DNA of 64,000 nt from Tistrella mobilis (lineage in GTDB: Bacteria > Pseudomonadota > Alphaproteobacteria > Tistrellales > Tistrellaceae), in the NCBI RefSeq assembly GCF_039634785.1, contig NZ_JBBIAB010000004.1, positions 62,001 to 126,000 of the forward strand. The letters are read 5' to 3'. Under the pieces are notes generated by a model. That model was not told where the DNA came from, did not search any database, and saw only the letters and a program-made list of their open reading frames with translations. Below, piece by piece: positions 9,577-17,580 of this stretch (position 1 is its first letter; each line of letters begins with the position of its first letter). Position numbers and translations under genes: made by a program.

Positions 9577-9594
9577 CGGGGGGACAGGGTCCGG

Positions 9595-10470
9595 TCAGTG
9601 GTGATGGTGGTGGCCGGCGGCAGCGTGATCATGCGGTACCTCGTCCGGCCCGCAGCCTGCGGTACACCCCCCGGGCCCGTGGACATGGTCGTGCACATGA
9701 TCATGGGCGTGGTGATAGGGCGCCAGCGCATCCGCCCCCAGCGGCCCGAACAGGGCAAGGAAGGCCGGGTCGCGGCTGACGTCGTCGGGGTGGCCCGAAC
9801 AGCAGACATGGCCGTTCAGGCACAGCACATGGTCGGTCGCCGACATCACCAGATGCAGATCATGGCTGACCATCAGGATGCCGCAACCGCGCCGGTCGCG
9901 GATCGCCCGCAGTGTGCGGTAGAAGGCGATCTGGCCGGGCATGTCCAGATGGGCCGCCGCCTCGTCCAGCACCAGCAGATCGGGCTGCTGCAACAGGGCG
10001 CGAGCGAGCATCACCCGCTTGGCCTCGCCCCCCGACAGCTTGTGGAAGGACCGGGTCTCCAGGCCTTCCGCCCCGGCTTCGGCCAGGGCCTCGGCGATCT
10101 CGGACGCCCTGGGCCGGCTGCCATGGACATCGGCGAGCGTCATGAAGCGCCGCGCGGTCAGCGGCAGGGTGCGATCTACGGCGAGCGATTGCGGCACATA
10201 ACCGATCCGCAGCCCCGGCCGCCGCACCACCGTGCCGGCCGACGGCGCCACCAGGCCGAGCGCCGCCTTGACCAGCGTCGACTTGCCGGCCCCGTTGGGG
10301 CCGATCAGGGTGACGATCCGCCCCGGGGCGATGGCAAGGTCGATGCCGTCCAGCAGCCGGCGGCCGTCGCGCTCGACCAGCAGGTTGCGGATCTCAACCA
10401 GCGGCGGCCCTGAGGGCCTGGTCGCCGGGCGGCTGTCGCGGCTGTCCGACATCAGGCCGACCGCGGTCAT
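9595..10470 (-). CDS. znuC: Zinc ABC transporter ATPase ZnuC with His-rich tail
   Basis: A 291-residue ATPase with Walker A GPNGAGKS (about residues 57-64), signature LSGGEAKR, Walker B LLVLDEAA and the switch His (VSHDLH). The start chosen is the ATG at 10470, which overlaps the zur stop as ATGA and supports coupling. After the ATPase core, about 40 residues form an unusual tail rich in His and Asp (HAHDHVHDHVHG, ending in five His). Metal-binding tails of this kind are found in some ZnuC and nickel proteins, and the tail probably binds zinc in the cytoplasm; that is inference. Confidence 0.92.
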   Translation of the reverse strand: MTAVGLMSDSRDSRPATRPSGPPLVEIRNLLVERDGRRLLDGIDLAIAPGRIVTLIGPNGAGKSTLVKAALGLVAPSAGTVVRRPGLRIGYVPQSLAVDRTLPLTARRFMTLADVHGSRPRASEIAEALAEAGAEGLETRSFHKLSGGEAKRVMLARALLQQPDLLVLDEAAAHLDMPGQIAFYRTLRAIRDRRGCGILMVSHDLHLVMSATDHVLCLNGHVCCSGHPDDVSRDPAFLALFGPLGADALAPYHHAHDHVHDHVHGPGGCTAGCGPDEVPHDHAAAGHHHHH

Positions 10471-11024
10471 GCGGCATCCCCTTCGCCGGCCGCGGTGGTG
10501 CAGGCGGGGCAAAGCCCGTGCAGCTCCACCATCTGCCGCTTCAGCGTGAAGCCGGCCGCCCTGGCCAGCGCCGCCAGGCGGTCGCTGGTGCCGGCATCGG
10601 TCACCTCGGCCACGCGGCCGCAGGCATCGCAGATCAGGAACTGGCCGGCATGGCTGCGCCCGGCCAGACCGCAGCCGACAAAGGCGTTCATCGACTCGAT
10701 CCGATGCACCAGCCCCTGTTCCAGCAGGAAATCCAGCGCCCGATAGACCGTGGGCGGTGCGGCGCCGCTGCGCTCGTCCTTCAGCCGGTCGAGCACGTCA
10801 TAGGCGCGCACCGGCTCGTGCCCCTCCAGCACCAGCTCCAGCACCCGGCGGCGCAGATCGGTCAGCCGCGCGCCATTGGCCGCACAGATCCGCTCCGCCG
10901 CATCCAGCGCGGTGGCGACACAGGCGTGATGATCATGGTCGCCCTGCGGAAAAGCCTCCGCCGCGCCCTCGGCGGGTGCGGGATGCGGGCTGGCATGGGC
11001 GTGGTCGTGAGCGTGATTGGCCAT
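10467..11024 (-). CDS. zur: Zinc uptake regulator Zur (Fur family)
   Basis: A 185-residue Fur-family repressor that senses Zn2+. Seen: the winged-helix DNA-binding region (TVYRALDFLLEQGLVHRIES, about residues 92-111), the structural zinc site with two CxxC pairs (ICDACG and LCPACT), and the sensor-site region HAGQFL. The N-terminus has an extra His-rich leader (HAHDHAHASPHP, then DHDHH) of about 35 residues ahead of the fold. It is the first gene of zur-znuC-znuB and is divergent from znuA, so it probably represses both sides. Confidence 0.92.
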   Translation of the reverse strand: MANHAHDHAHASPHPAPAEGAAEAFPQGDHDHHACVATALDAAERICAANGARLTDLRRRVLELVLEGHEPVRAYDVLDRLKDERSGAAPPTVYRALDFLLEQGLVHRIESMNAFVGCGLAGRSHAGQFLICDACGRVAEVTDAGTSDRLAALARAAGFTLKRQMVELHGLCPACTTAAGEGDAA

Positions 11025-11036
11025 CTTGCGCTACGC

Positions 11037-11078
11037 TATAACATTCCGTACTCTGCGGGTTCAGTGAGTTATGTTATA
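11037..11078. promoter_or_regulatory. Candidate Zur half-sites between zur and znuA
   Basis: TATAACAT (11037-11044) and ATGTTATA (11071-11078) are perfect reverse complements in an AT-rich patch of the otherwise GC-rich divergent region. From memory, alphaproteobacterial Zur sites contain an ATGTTATA/TATAACAT-type core. The two copies could be two separate weak sites, one for each divergent promoter. No footprint evidence is available. Confidence 0.65.
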
Positions 11079-11124
11079 TCGATGCCCGGATCATTGCCAG
11101 CCCGGGCAGATCCAAGGAGGGCCT

Positions 11125-12213
11125 ATGCAAGGCATGACGGGTGTGCAGGCAACCGCGGTAGCGGCCCTGCTGCTGGCCGGAACCGCCCTTGGTGGTGCGT
11201 CTTCGGCACGGGCTGACGTGCCGGTGGTTGTGGCGACGATCAAGCCGCTGCACGCGCTGGCGGCCGGCGTGATGGCCGGTGTGGGCACGCCCGACCTGCT
11301 GGTCCAGGGCGCCGCCAGCCCGCATGACTATGCGCTGAAGCCCTCTGATGCCCGCCTGCTCGACCGGGCCGGCGTGGTGATCTGGGCCGGCCCCGGGGTC
11401 GAAAGCTTCATGCCCCGGATCGTCGACGGTCTGGCCGGCAAGGCCCGCACGCTCGCCATGATCGACGCGCCGGGGGTGAAGCCCCTGCCGATCCGCGAAG
11501 GCGGGGTCTGGGAACCGCATGAGCACGCCCATGGTGATCACGACGATCATGATCATGAAGAGCATGGGCATGAAGAGCATGGGCATGCCGACGACGGGCA
11601 TGACCATGACGACCATGCCCACGACGACCATGGGCACGACGACCACGGGCACGACGACCATGGGCACGGGGATCACGACCATGATCACGGCGCCATGGAC
11701 GGCCATGTCTGGCTGTCGCCGGCCAATGCCCGCGCGATGGTGGCTGAAATCGCCCATGTGCTGGCCGAAGCCGATCCGGAGCATGCCGCGCGCTATCGCG
11801 ACAACGCCGCTGCCTATGATGCGCGTCTGGCAAAGCTGGACCAGACAGTCACGGCCGAACTGGCGCCGGTCAAAACGCGGCCCTTCATCGTCTTCCACGA
11901 TGCCTATCAGTATTTCGAAACCGCCTATGGCCTGGCCGGCGTCGGCTCGGTGACCCTCAATCCGGAGCAGCCGCCGGGTGCGCGCCGTATCACCGAGCTG
12001 CGCCAGCGGATCACCGATGGCGGCGTCGCCTGCGTCTTCGCAGAACCGCAATTCGATCCGCGCCTGGTGAAGACGCTGACCGAGGGCACATCGGCCAAAA
12101 GCGCCGTGCTCGACCCGGTCGGCGCCGATCTCACCCCCGGCCCCGACGCCTATCCGGAACTGATCACCGCTCTTGCGCGTTCCATGACCGACTGCCTCGC
12201 CCCCGGCGCCTGA
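11125..12213 (+). CDS. znuA: Zinc ABC transporter periplasmic binding protein ZnuA
   Basis: A 362-residue zinc-binding protein with a Sec signal peptide (residues 1 to about 30, cleaved after ARA). It follows the cluster A-I order: a first His ligand in ASPHDYALKPSD (about residue 67), then a very long loop of His and Asp (about residues 132-191), then the second His in GHVWLSP (about 194), a third in FHDAYQYF and an acidic ligand in EPQFDPRL. The start ATG at 11125 follows AAGGAGG; upstream in-frame codons lack a ribosome site. It delivers zinc to ZnuBC and is divergent from zur. Confidence 0.93.
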   Translation: MQGMTGVQATAVAALLLAGTALGGASSARADVPVVVATIKPLHALAAGVMAGVGTPDLLVQGAASPHDYALKPSDARLLDRAGVVIWAGPGVESFMPRIVDGLAGKARTLAMIDAPGVKPLPIREGGVWEPHEHAHGDHDDHDHEEHGHEEHGHADDGHDHDDHAHDDHGHDDHGHDDHGHGDHDHDHGAMDGHVWLSPANARAMVAEIAHVLAEADPEHAARYRDNAAAYDARLAKLDQTVTAELAPVKTRPFIVFHDAYQYFETAYGLAGVGSVTLNPEQPPGARRITELRQRITDGGVACVFAEPQFDPRLVKTLTEGTSAKSAVLDPVGADLTPGPDAYPELITALARSMTDCLAPGA

Positions 12214-12275
12214 AGCGCCGGGTGGGAGCAGTCGGTTCCTGACGCTTCCGCTTCTGCTCCGCCTGAGCAGCGACT

Positions 12276-12309
12276 GGCCCCGCCTTCCCTTCGGAAGGCG
12301 GGGCCTCTT
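12276..12309 (+). terminator. Rho-independent terminator after znuA
   Basis: A perfect 13-bp stem (GGCCCCGCCTTCC paired with GGAAGGCGGGGCC) with a CTTC loop, followed by TCTTTC. It sits 62 bases after the znuA stop and just before the convergent RND gene end. Confidence 0.85.
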
Positions 12310-12326
12310 TCGTCGGTCTCCGGTCT

Positions 12327-15300
12327 TCAGCCGTGATCATGTCCGCCATGCTCGCGGGCCGCCTGGTTCTCGGCCTGGACGGTCGCCTTCACCTCGGTGC
12401 GCGGCACCCGGAACCACAGCGCATAGATGGCCGGCAGCGCCAGCAGGGTCAGCACGGTGGCACCCATCAGCCCGCCCATGATGGTCAGCGCCAGGGGCCC
12501 CCAGAACACGCTGTGCGACAACGGGATCATGCCCAGAATGGCGGCCAGCGCCGTCAGCACCACCGGCCGGGAGCGGCGCACCGTGGCATCGACGATCGCC
12601 TGGGCGCGGCTGTGTCCGGCGCGGACATCGGCCTCGATCTGGTCGATCAGGATCACCGTGTTGCGCATGATCATGCCGGCGAGCGCGATCAGCCCCAGCA
12701 GGGCGACGAAGCCGAAGGGCTGGTTGGTCGCCAGCAGCGCCCCCACCGCACCGATCAGCCCCAGCGGTGCGGTCAGGATCACCAGGATGAGCCGCGAGAA
12801 CGACTGCAGCTGAACCATCAGGATGGTGAGCATCACGATCAGCATCACCGGCATCACCGCCGCGATCGCCTTGTTGGCCTTGGCGCTCTCTTCGATCGAG
12901 CCACCGGTGTCGATCCGGTAGCCGGCCGGCAGCTCCGCCTTCAGCCCGGCCAGGGCCGGCAGCAGTTCATTGGTGACGTCGGGCGGCTGGACGCCATCGA
13001 TCACGTCGCCGCGCACCGTCAGCACGATCTCGCGGTTGCGGCGCCAGATGATCGGCTCTTCGAAGACATAGTCGATGCGCACCACCTGATCCAGCGGCAC
13101 CGGCACGCCGTCGCGGGTGGCGATCGTCAGCCCCGCCAGATGGTCCAGATCCAGCCGTTCCTCGGGCACCGCCCGGGCGACGACGTCGATCAGATCATTG
13201 CCCTCGCGATACTGGGTGATGGTGTAGCCGTCGAGCAGGGTGCGCAGCGATTCCGAAATGTCGGCCGGCGTCATGCCCAGCGCCCGGGCGCGATCCTGAT
13301 CCACCACCAGCCGCAGGCTTTTCTGCTGCTCGTTCCAGTTCAGATGCGGGTCGACGACCTTGTCATTCTGCAGCATCACATCGCGGACCCGATAGGCGAT
13401 CTCGCGCACCTTCAGCGGGTCGTCGCCCACCACCCGGAACTGGACCGGGAAACCCACCGGCGGGCCGAAGACGAAGCGGTCGACGCGGGCCCGCGCCTGG
13501 GTGACGGCGCCCTCTTCGATCGCCTTGTCGAGCCGCGCCTTCACCCGTTCCCGCGCCTCGGTGTCGCGGGTCAGGATCACGATCTGGGCGAAAGCGGTGT
13601 TGGGCAGCACCGGGTTCAGGCCCAGCCAGAAGCGCGGCGAGCCCTGGCCGACATAGGTGGTGTACGAGAGGATGTCCTCGTCGCCGACCAGCAGCCGTTC
13701 CGCCGTGCGCGCGGCGGCATCGGTCACCCCGATCGCCGTGCCCTCGGGCATGCGCAGTTCGAAGAACAGTTCCGGCCGGGTCGATGTCGGGAAGAACTGC
13801 TGCTGCACCATGCCGGTGCCGACGATCGAGGCCGCGAACATGCCGACCGTCAGCAGGATGACGATGATCCGGTGACCGACGCACCAGCCGATCATCCGGC
13901 GCAGAATGCGATAGATCCGGGTGTCGTAAACCGCATCCGGGTCGTGATGGGCACCCTTCTTCTTCGAGAAATCGGGCAAGAGCTTGTAGCCCAGATAGGG
14001 CGTGAAGATCACCGCCACGAACCAGGACGCGATCAGCGCAATGCCCACCACCCAGAAGATCGCGCCGGCATATTCGCCCGAGCTGGATTTGGCGAAACCG
14101 ACCGGCAGAAAGCCCGCGGCGGTGACCAGCGTGCCGGTCAGCATCGGGAAGGCGGTGGAGGTCCAGGCGAAGGTGGCGGCGCGCGCCCGGCTCCAGCCCT
14201 GTTCCATCTTCACCACCATCATCTCGATGGCGATGATCGCATCATCGACCAGCAGGCCGAGCGCGATGATCAGCGCCCCCAGAGAGATGCGGTGCAGGTC
14301 CATGTCAATCGCGAACATCACCAGGAAGACGATCGCGAGCACCAGCGGCACCGAGAAAGCGACGACGATGCCTGTGCGCAGGCCCAGCGACAGGAAGCTC
14401 ACCGCCAGCACGATCACCAGCGCCTCGATGAACACCTTCACGAATTCGGCGACCGATTCATCCACCACATGCGGCTGATCGGCGATCTGGACCACATCGA
14501 TGCCGACCGGCAGTTCGGCGCGGATGTCGGCCATGGCGCCGGCCAGATTTTCCCCCAGCGTCAGGATGTTGGCGCCGTCTTCCATGGCGACGCCCACACC
14601 CACCGCGGTCTTGCCGCCCTGGCGGACCAGAAAATCGGCCGGGTCTTCATAGCCGCGGCGGACATCGGCGACGTCGCCCAGCCGGAACACCCGGCCACCG
14701 GCCTGGATGGGCGTGGCGGCGATCCGCTCCACCGCATCGAAAGCCCCGGTGACGCGCAGATAGATCCGGTCGGCGGTGGTATCGACCGAGCCCGCCGGCG
14801 CCACGGCATTCTGCCGGGCGACGCTTTCGAAGATCGCCTGGGGGGTGATGCCCAGCGTCGCGATCCGGGTGTGGCTGAATTCCACCCAGACCCGCTGATC
14901 CTGGTTGCCGATCACATCGACCTTGGTGACGTCGGGCACCTTCAGCAGCCGGCTGCGCATGCCCTCGGCCACCTTTTCCAGGGCGGCCGGGTCCAGCCCG
15001 TCGGCGGTGATCATGTAGAGCGCCGAATAGACGTCGCCATATTCGTCGTTGAAGAACGGCCCCAGCACGCCCGACGGCAGGCGGTTGCGGATATCGCCCA
15101 CCTTCTTGCGCACCTGATACCACAGCCCCGCCACGTCGCGCGGCGGGGTCGCATCCGAGAGCGTCACCTGCACGAAGGTGGCGCCGGGCTGGGAATAGGT
15201 GTCCAGCCGTTCGAGATGGGGCAGTTCCTGGAGCTTCTTCTCGATCTCGTCGGCGACCTGGGACTGCATCTCCAGCGTGGTCGCCCCCGGCCAGCGGGCC

Positions 15301-15551
15301 GAGACCACCATGGTCTTGATGGTGAACGACGGATCCTCGGCCCGGCCGAGCTGGATATAGGACCAGATCCCGCCCACACCCAGGATCAGGATCATGAACA
15401 GCACCAGCGCCCGGTGGCTGATCGCCCAGGCGGACAGGTTGAAGCGCACCGGCCCCTGATCCTGGGCAGGTGCAGCATCATGGCCAGAGGGGGAATCGTG
15501 GGTGGAGGGGGCGTCGGCACCGAAGGTGCGGTGCGGCGTCTCTTCGGACAT
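12327..15551 (-). CDS. RND-family efflux pump inner-membrane subunit
   Basis: A 1074-residue resistance-nodulation-division transporter of the AcrB/MexB class. Seen: N-terminal helix 1 preceded by a 30-residue cytoplasmic extension, the large periplasmic loops, the paired Asp of helix 4 in LLVDDAIIAIEMM (proton relay), and a second half beginning near VGHRIIVILLTVGM. The length matches the family. The long cytoplasmic lead and the HAE-like motifs fit drug or solvent efflux more than metal efflux. It is third in the tetR-adaptor-pump unit; no outer-membrane factor gene is present here, so a TolC-like protein from elsewhere is presumably used. Confidence 0.93.
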   Translation of the reverse strand: MSEETPHRTFGADAPSTHDSPSGHDAAPAQDQGPVRFNLSAWAISHRALVLFMILILGVGGIWSYIQLGRAEDPSFTIKTMVVSARWPGATTLEMQSQVADEIEKKLQELPHLERLDTYSQPGATFVQVTLSDATPPRDVAGLWYQVRKKVGDIRNRLPSGVLGPFFNDEYGDVYSALYMITADGLDPAALEKVAEGMRSRLLKVPDVTKVDVIGNQDQRVWVEFSHTRIATLGITPQAIFESVARQNAVAPAGSVDTTADRIYLRVTGAFDAVERIAATPIQAGGRVFRLGDVADVRRGYEDPADFLVRQGGKTAVGVGVAMEDGANILTLGENLAGAMADIRAELPVGIDVVQIADQPHVVDESVAEFVKVFIEALVIVLAVSFLSLGLRTGIVVAFSVPLVLAIVFLVMFAIDMDLHRISLGALIIALGLLVDDAIIAIEMMVVKMEQGWSRARAATFAWTSTAFPMLTGTLVTAAGFLPVGFAKSSSGEYAGAIFWVVGIALIASWFVAVIFTPYLGYKLLPDFSKKKGAHHDPDAVYDTRIYRILRRMIGWCVGHRIIVILLTVGMFAASIVGTGMVQQQFFPTSTRPELFFELRMPEGTAIGVTDAAARTAERLLVGDEDILSYTTYVGQGSPRFWLGLNPVLPNTAFAQIVILTRDTEARERVKARLDKAIEEGAVTQARARVDRFVFGPPVGFPVQFRVVGDDPLKVREIAYRVRDVMLQNDKVVDPHLNWNEQQKSLRLVVDQDRARALGMTPADISESLRTLLDGYTITQYREGNDLIDVVARAVPEERLDLDHLAGLTIATRDGVPVPLDQVVRIDYVFEEPIIWRRNREIVLTVRGDVIDGVQPPDVTNELLPALAGLKAELPAGYRIDTGGSIEESAKANKAIAAVMPVMLIVMLTILMVQLQSFSRLILVILTAPLGLIGAVGALLATNQPFGFVALLGLIALAGMIMRNTVILIDQIEADVRAGHSRAQAIVDATVRRSRPVVLTALAAILGMIPLSHSVFWGPLALTIMGGLMGATVLTLLALPAIYALWFRVPRTEVKATVQAENQAAREHGGHDHG

Positions 15552-15606
15552 CGGGGCCTCTCGACGGCGGGCCTTCAGCAGCGGGTGACGGCGGCGAAGC
15601 GGAGGC

Positions 15607-16755
15607 TCAGCCGTCCTTCAGCGTCCGGACGGCCACGCCGTCTCGCAGCTGGTGAACGCCCAGCGTCACCACCTGTTCGCCGGGCTTCAGCCCGGCTTCG
15701 ACCAGCGCCACCTCTTCGGTGAAGCTGCGCAGCGCCACCTTGCGGCGATGCAGGATCGAGGTATCGGGGTCGACCACGAAGACCGACGGGCCCGAGCCAT
15801 CATTCATCACCGCCGCCAGCGGCAGGCGCGCCACCTCGCCATTGCCCGGCAGGGCCAGCGTCACGGTCGCGGTCATGCCCAAGGCCGGCAGTTCGGCCCC
15901 GGCCGCATCGATGGTGAAGCGGGCGGCATAGGTGCGGGTCACCGGGTCGGCCTGGGGGGCGAGTTCGCGCAGGCTGGCGGGCCAGGCCTCGCCCCGGTCG
16001 GCCCAGAGACTGACGGCGGCATGGGCGCGCCGTGCCTCGGCCAGCCAGCTTTCCGGCAGGGCGACCTCGGCCTCGCGCAGGCCGTCGCGGGCAACCGTCA
16101 CCACCGTCTGGCCGGTCGCCACCACCTGCCCCGGCTCGGCGCCCACCGAGACCACCACGCCGTCGGCATCGGCGACCAGGTCACCATAGGCCAGCTGGTT
16201 GCGGGCCAGATCCAGCGACTGGCGGGCCTGTTCAACCCGGCTGGCGGCGGCGTCCAGTGCCGCCTTCTTGCGTTCGTATTCGGCCACCGGGGCAAACCCG
16301 CGCGAGCGCAGGCTGGCATAGCGCGCCTCGTCGGATTTGGCCTGGGTGTAGTTCGACCGCGCCGCATCCAGCTCGGCCTCGGCGCTGCGCACCTGCAGGG
16401 CCAGATCGGTCCGGTCCAGCCTGGCCACCACCTGCCCCGCCGTCACCCGGTCGCCCACATCCACCGGCCGTTCGACCAGTTTGCCCGCCACCCGGAAGCC
16501 CAGCGCGCTTTCGGTGCGCGCACGGATCACGCCCACGAAATCGCGGGTCTCGGCCGTGGAGGCATAACGCACCGTCGCCACCTTCACCGGCCGTTCCGGC
16601 GGCGGGGCATCGGCACGGGTCTGCTCCTTGCAGCCGGCAAGCCCCACCGCCGCCACGATCAGCGCCGCGGCGGACACGCTGCGAAACAGGACGGCCGGGC
16701 GCCGTGCAGAACGGGCGAGGTCAGGGCGTGCAGGCCCGGTTTCGGTGCGGTTCAT
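15607..16755 (-). CDS. RND periplasmic adaptor (membrane fusion protein), lipoprotein
   Basis: A 382-residue adaptor that links the pump to the outer-membrane channel. The N-terminus has a hydrophobic segment and a lipobox (VGLAGC, Cys about residue 42), so it is probably lipid-anchored. The lipoyl halves flank a coiled-coil hairpin (about residues 120-200: VRSAEAELDAARSNY and the following Ala/Arg-rich helix). The beta-barrel part follows (VARDGLREAEVALPESW). The gene lies directly between the regulator and the pump gene. Confidence 0.9.
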   Translation of the reverse strand: MNRTETGPARPDLARSARRPAVLFRSVSAAALIVAAVGLAGCKEQTRADAPPPERPVKVATVRYASTAETRDFVGVIRARTESALGFRVAGKLVERPVDVGDRVTAGQVVARLDRTDLALQVRSAEAELDAARSNYTQAKSDEARYASLRSRGFAPVAEYERKKAALDAAASRVEQARQSLDLARNQLAYGDLVADADGVVVSVGAEPGQVVATGQTVVTVARDGLREAEVALPESWLAEARRAHAAVSLWADRGEAWPASLRELAPQADPVTRTYAARFTIDAAGAELPALGMTATVTLALPGNGEVARLPLAAVMNDGSGPSVFVVDPDTSILHRRKVALRSFTEEVALVEAGLKPGEQVVTLGVHQLRDGVAVRTLKDG

Positions 16756-16845
16756 GGATCGTCTGGCTCCTCGGCCGCGCTCTGCGGCGGTCAGGCTTTA
16801 TGAACCACGGCCGGTGGGGGGGCGGCCGCAGCGCGAGTCCGGTTG

Positions 16846-17454
16846 TCAACCGGCAGGGCGTCCGGCGGTTGCGAAGCCCGCCAGCAGATAGCGCAACATC
16901 TGCCTTGCCTCGGCATCCAGATCGTCGTCCAGGTGGTCGGCGATCATCATCGGATGACAGAAGCGGGTCCCGGCGCTCAACAAGGCAGAGGCCGCATCTT
17001 CGGCATCCAGGCCCGGAAACTCGCCGCGCCGGACGCCGTCGGCCAGAATCCGGGCCATCACGGTGCGGATCCGGTCTTTATGGGCCAGGATCGCCTGCCA
17101 GTTCTCGCGGATCGCGATCACCACCACATCGTGGATGCGCTGTTCGCGCAGCACGATCCGGCGGTGATAGTCCAGCACGCCTAGCACCAGCGCCTCGATC
17201 CGTGCCGCCGCCGGCTCCGGCCGGTCGGCGATGCGATCGCAAAGCACCACCACCTCTTCCAGATAGCGGCTGCAGATGCTCTCGACGATCGCGCCCTTCG
17301 ACGGGAAGAAGCGATAGACATTGGCCGGCGACATGCCGAGTTCGGCGGCGATGTCGGCGACCGTGGTCTTGGCATAGCCCAGCCGCCGGAACAGCTCTTC
17401 GGCGACGTCGGCGATGCGGACGCGGGTTTCGTCGTGGTCGGTGCGGGGGGCCAT
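16846..17454 (-). CDS. TetR/AcrR-family transcriptional regulator
   Basis: A 202-residue regulator with an N-terminal helix-turn-helix (VADIAAELGMSPANVYRFF, about residues 32-50) and a C-terminal ligand domain similar to regulators placed next to RND pumps. It is the first gene of the unit, 90 bases ahead of the adaptor. A large dyad just upstream of its start is the probable operator, giving autoregulation plus pump control. The inducing ligand is unknown. Confidence 0.88.
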   Translation of the reverse strand: MAPRTDHDETRVRIADVAEELFRRLGYAKTTVADIAAELGMSPANVYRFFPSKGAIVESICSRYLEEVVVLCDRIADRPEPAAARIEALVLGVLDYHRRIVLREQRIHDVVVIAIRENWQAILAHKDRIRTVMARILADGVRRGEFPGLDAEDAASALLSAGTRFCHPMMIADHLDDDLDAEARQMLRYLLAGFATAGRPAG

Positions 17455-17484
17455 GGCGTGCGGGCGAGCCTCAATCTCCGGGTC

Positions 17485-17534
17485 TGACGACTGATTCCTG
17501 ACGAAAGAGATAATTCGTCAGTCTTCAGGCGTCA
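17485..17534. promoter_or_regulatory. Extended 50-bp dyad operator upstream of tetR
   Basis: The core is CTGACGAA (17498-17505), an 8-base spacer, then TTCGTCAG (17514-17521), a perfect inverted repeat. It extends outward to 21-base arms (17485-17505 and 17514-17534) matching at 17 of 21 positions. It lies 31-80 bases upstream of the tetR start, which fits a TetR operator bound by two dimers. Confidence 0.75.
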
Positions 17535-17580
17535 ATGGAGCCGTCGCCGAAATCTCGATGTGTGGTCACCGGGTTGGGGG

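Noticed and set aside
11510-11700. Tandem DNA repeat in znuA
   Set aside because: The short repeats are simply His/Asp codons of the metal-binding loop, a known feature of ZnuA, not a separate element.
12333-15722. A very long open frame antisense to the RND genes
   Set aside because: It lies wholly opposite a clear RND pump, has a Gln/His/Arg-rich composition typical of GC-rich antisense frames, and shows no family motif.
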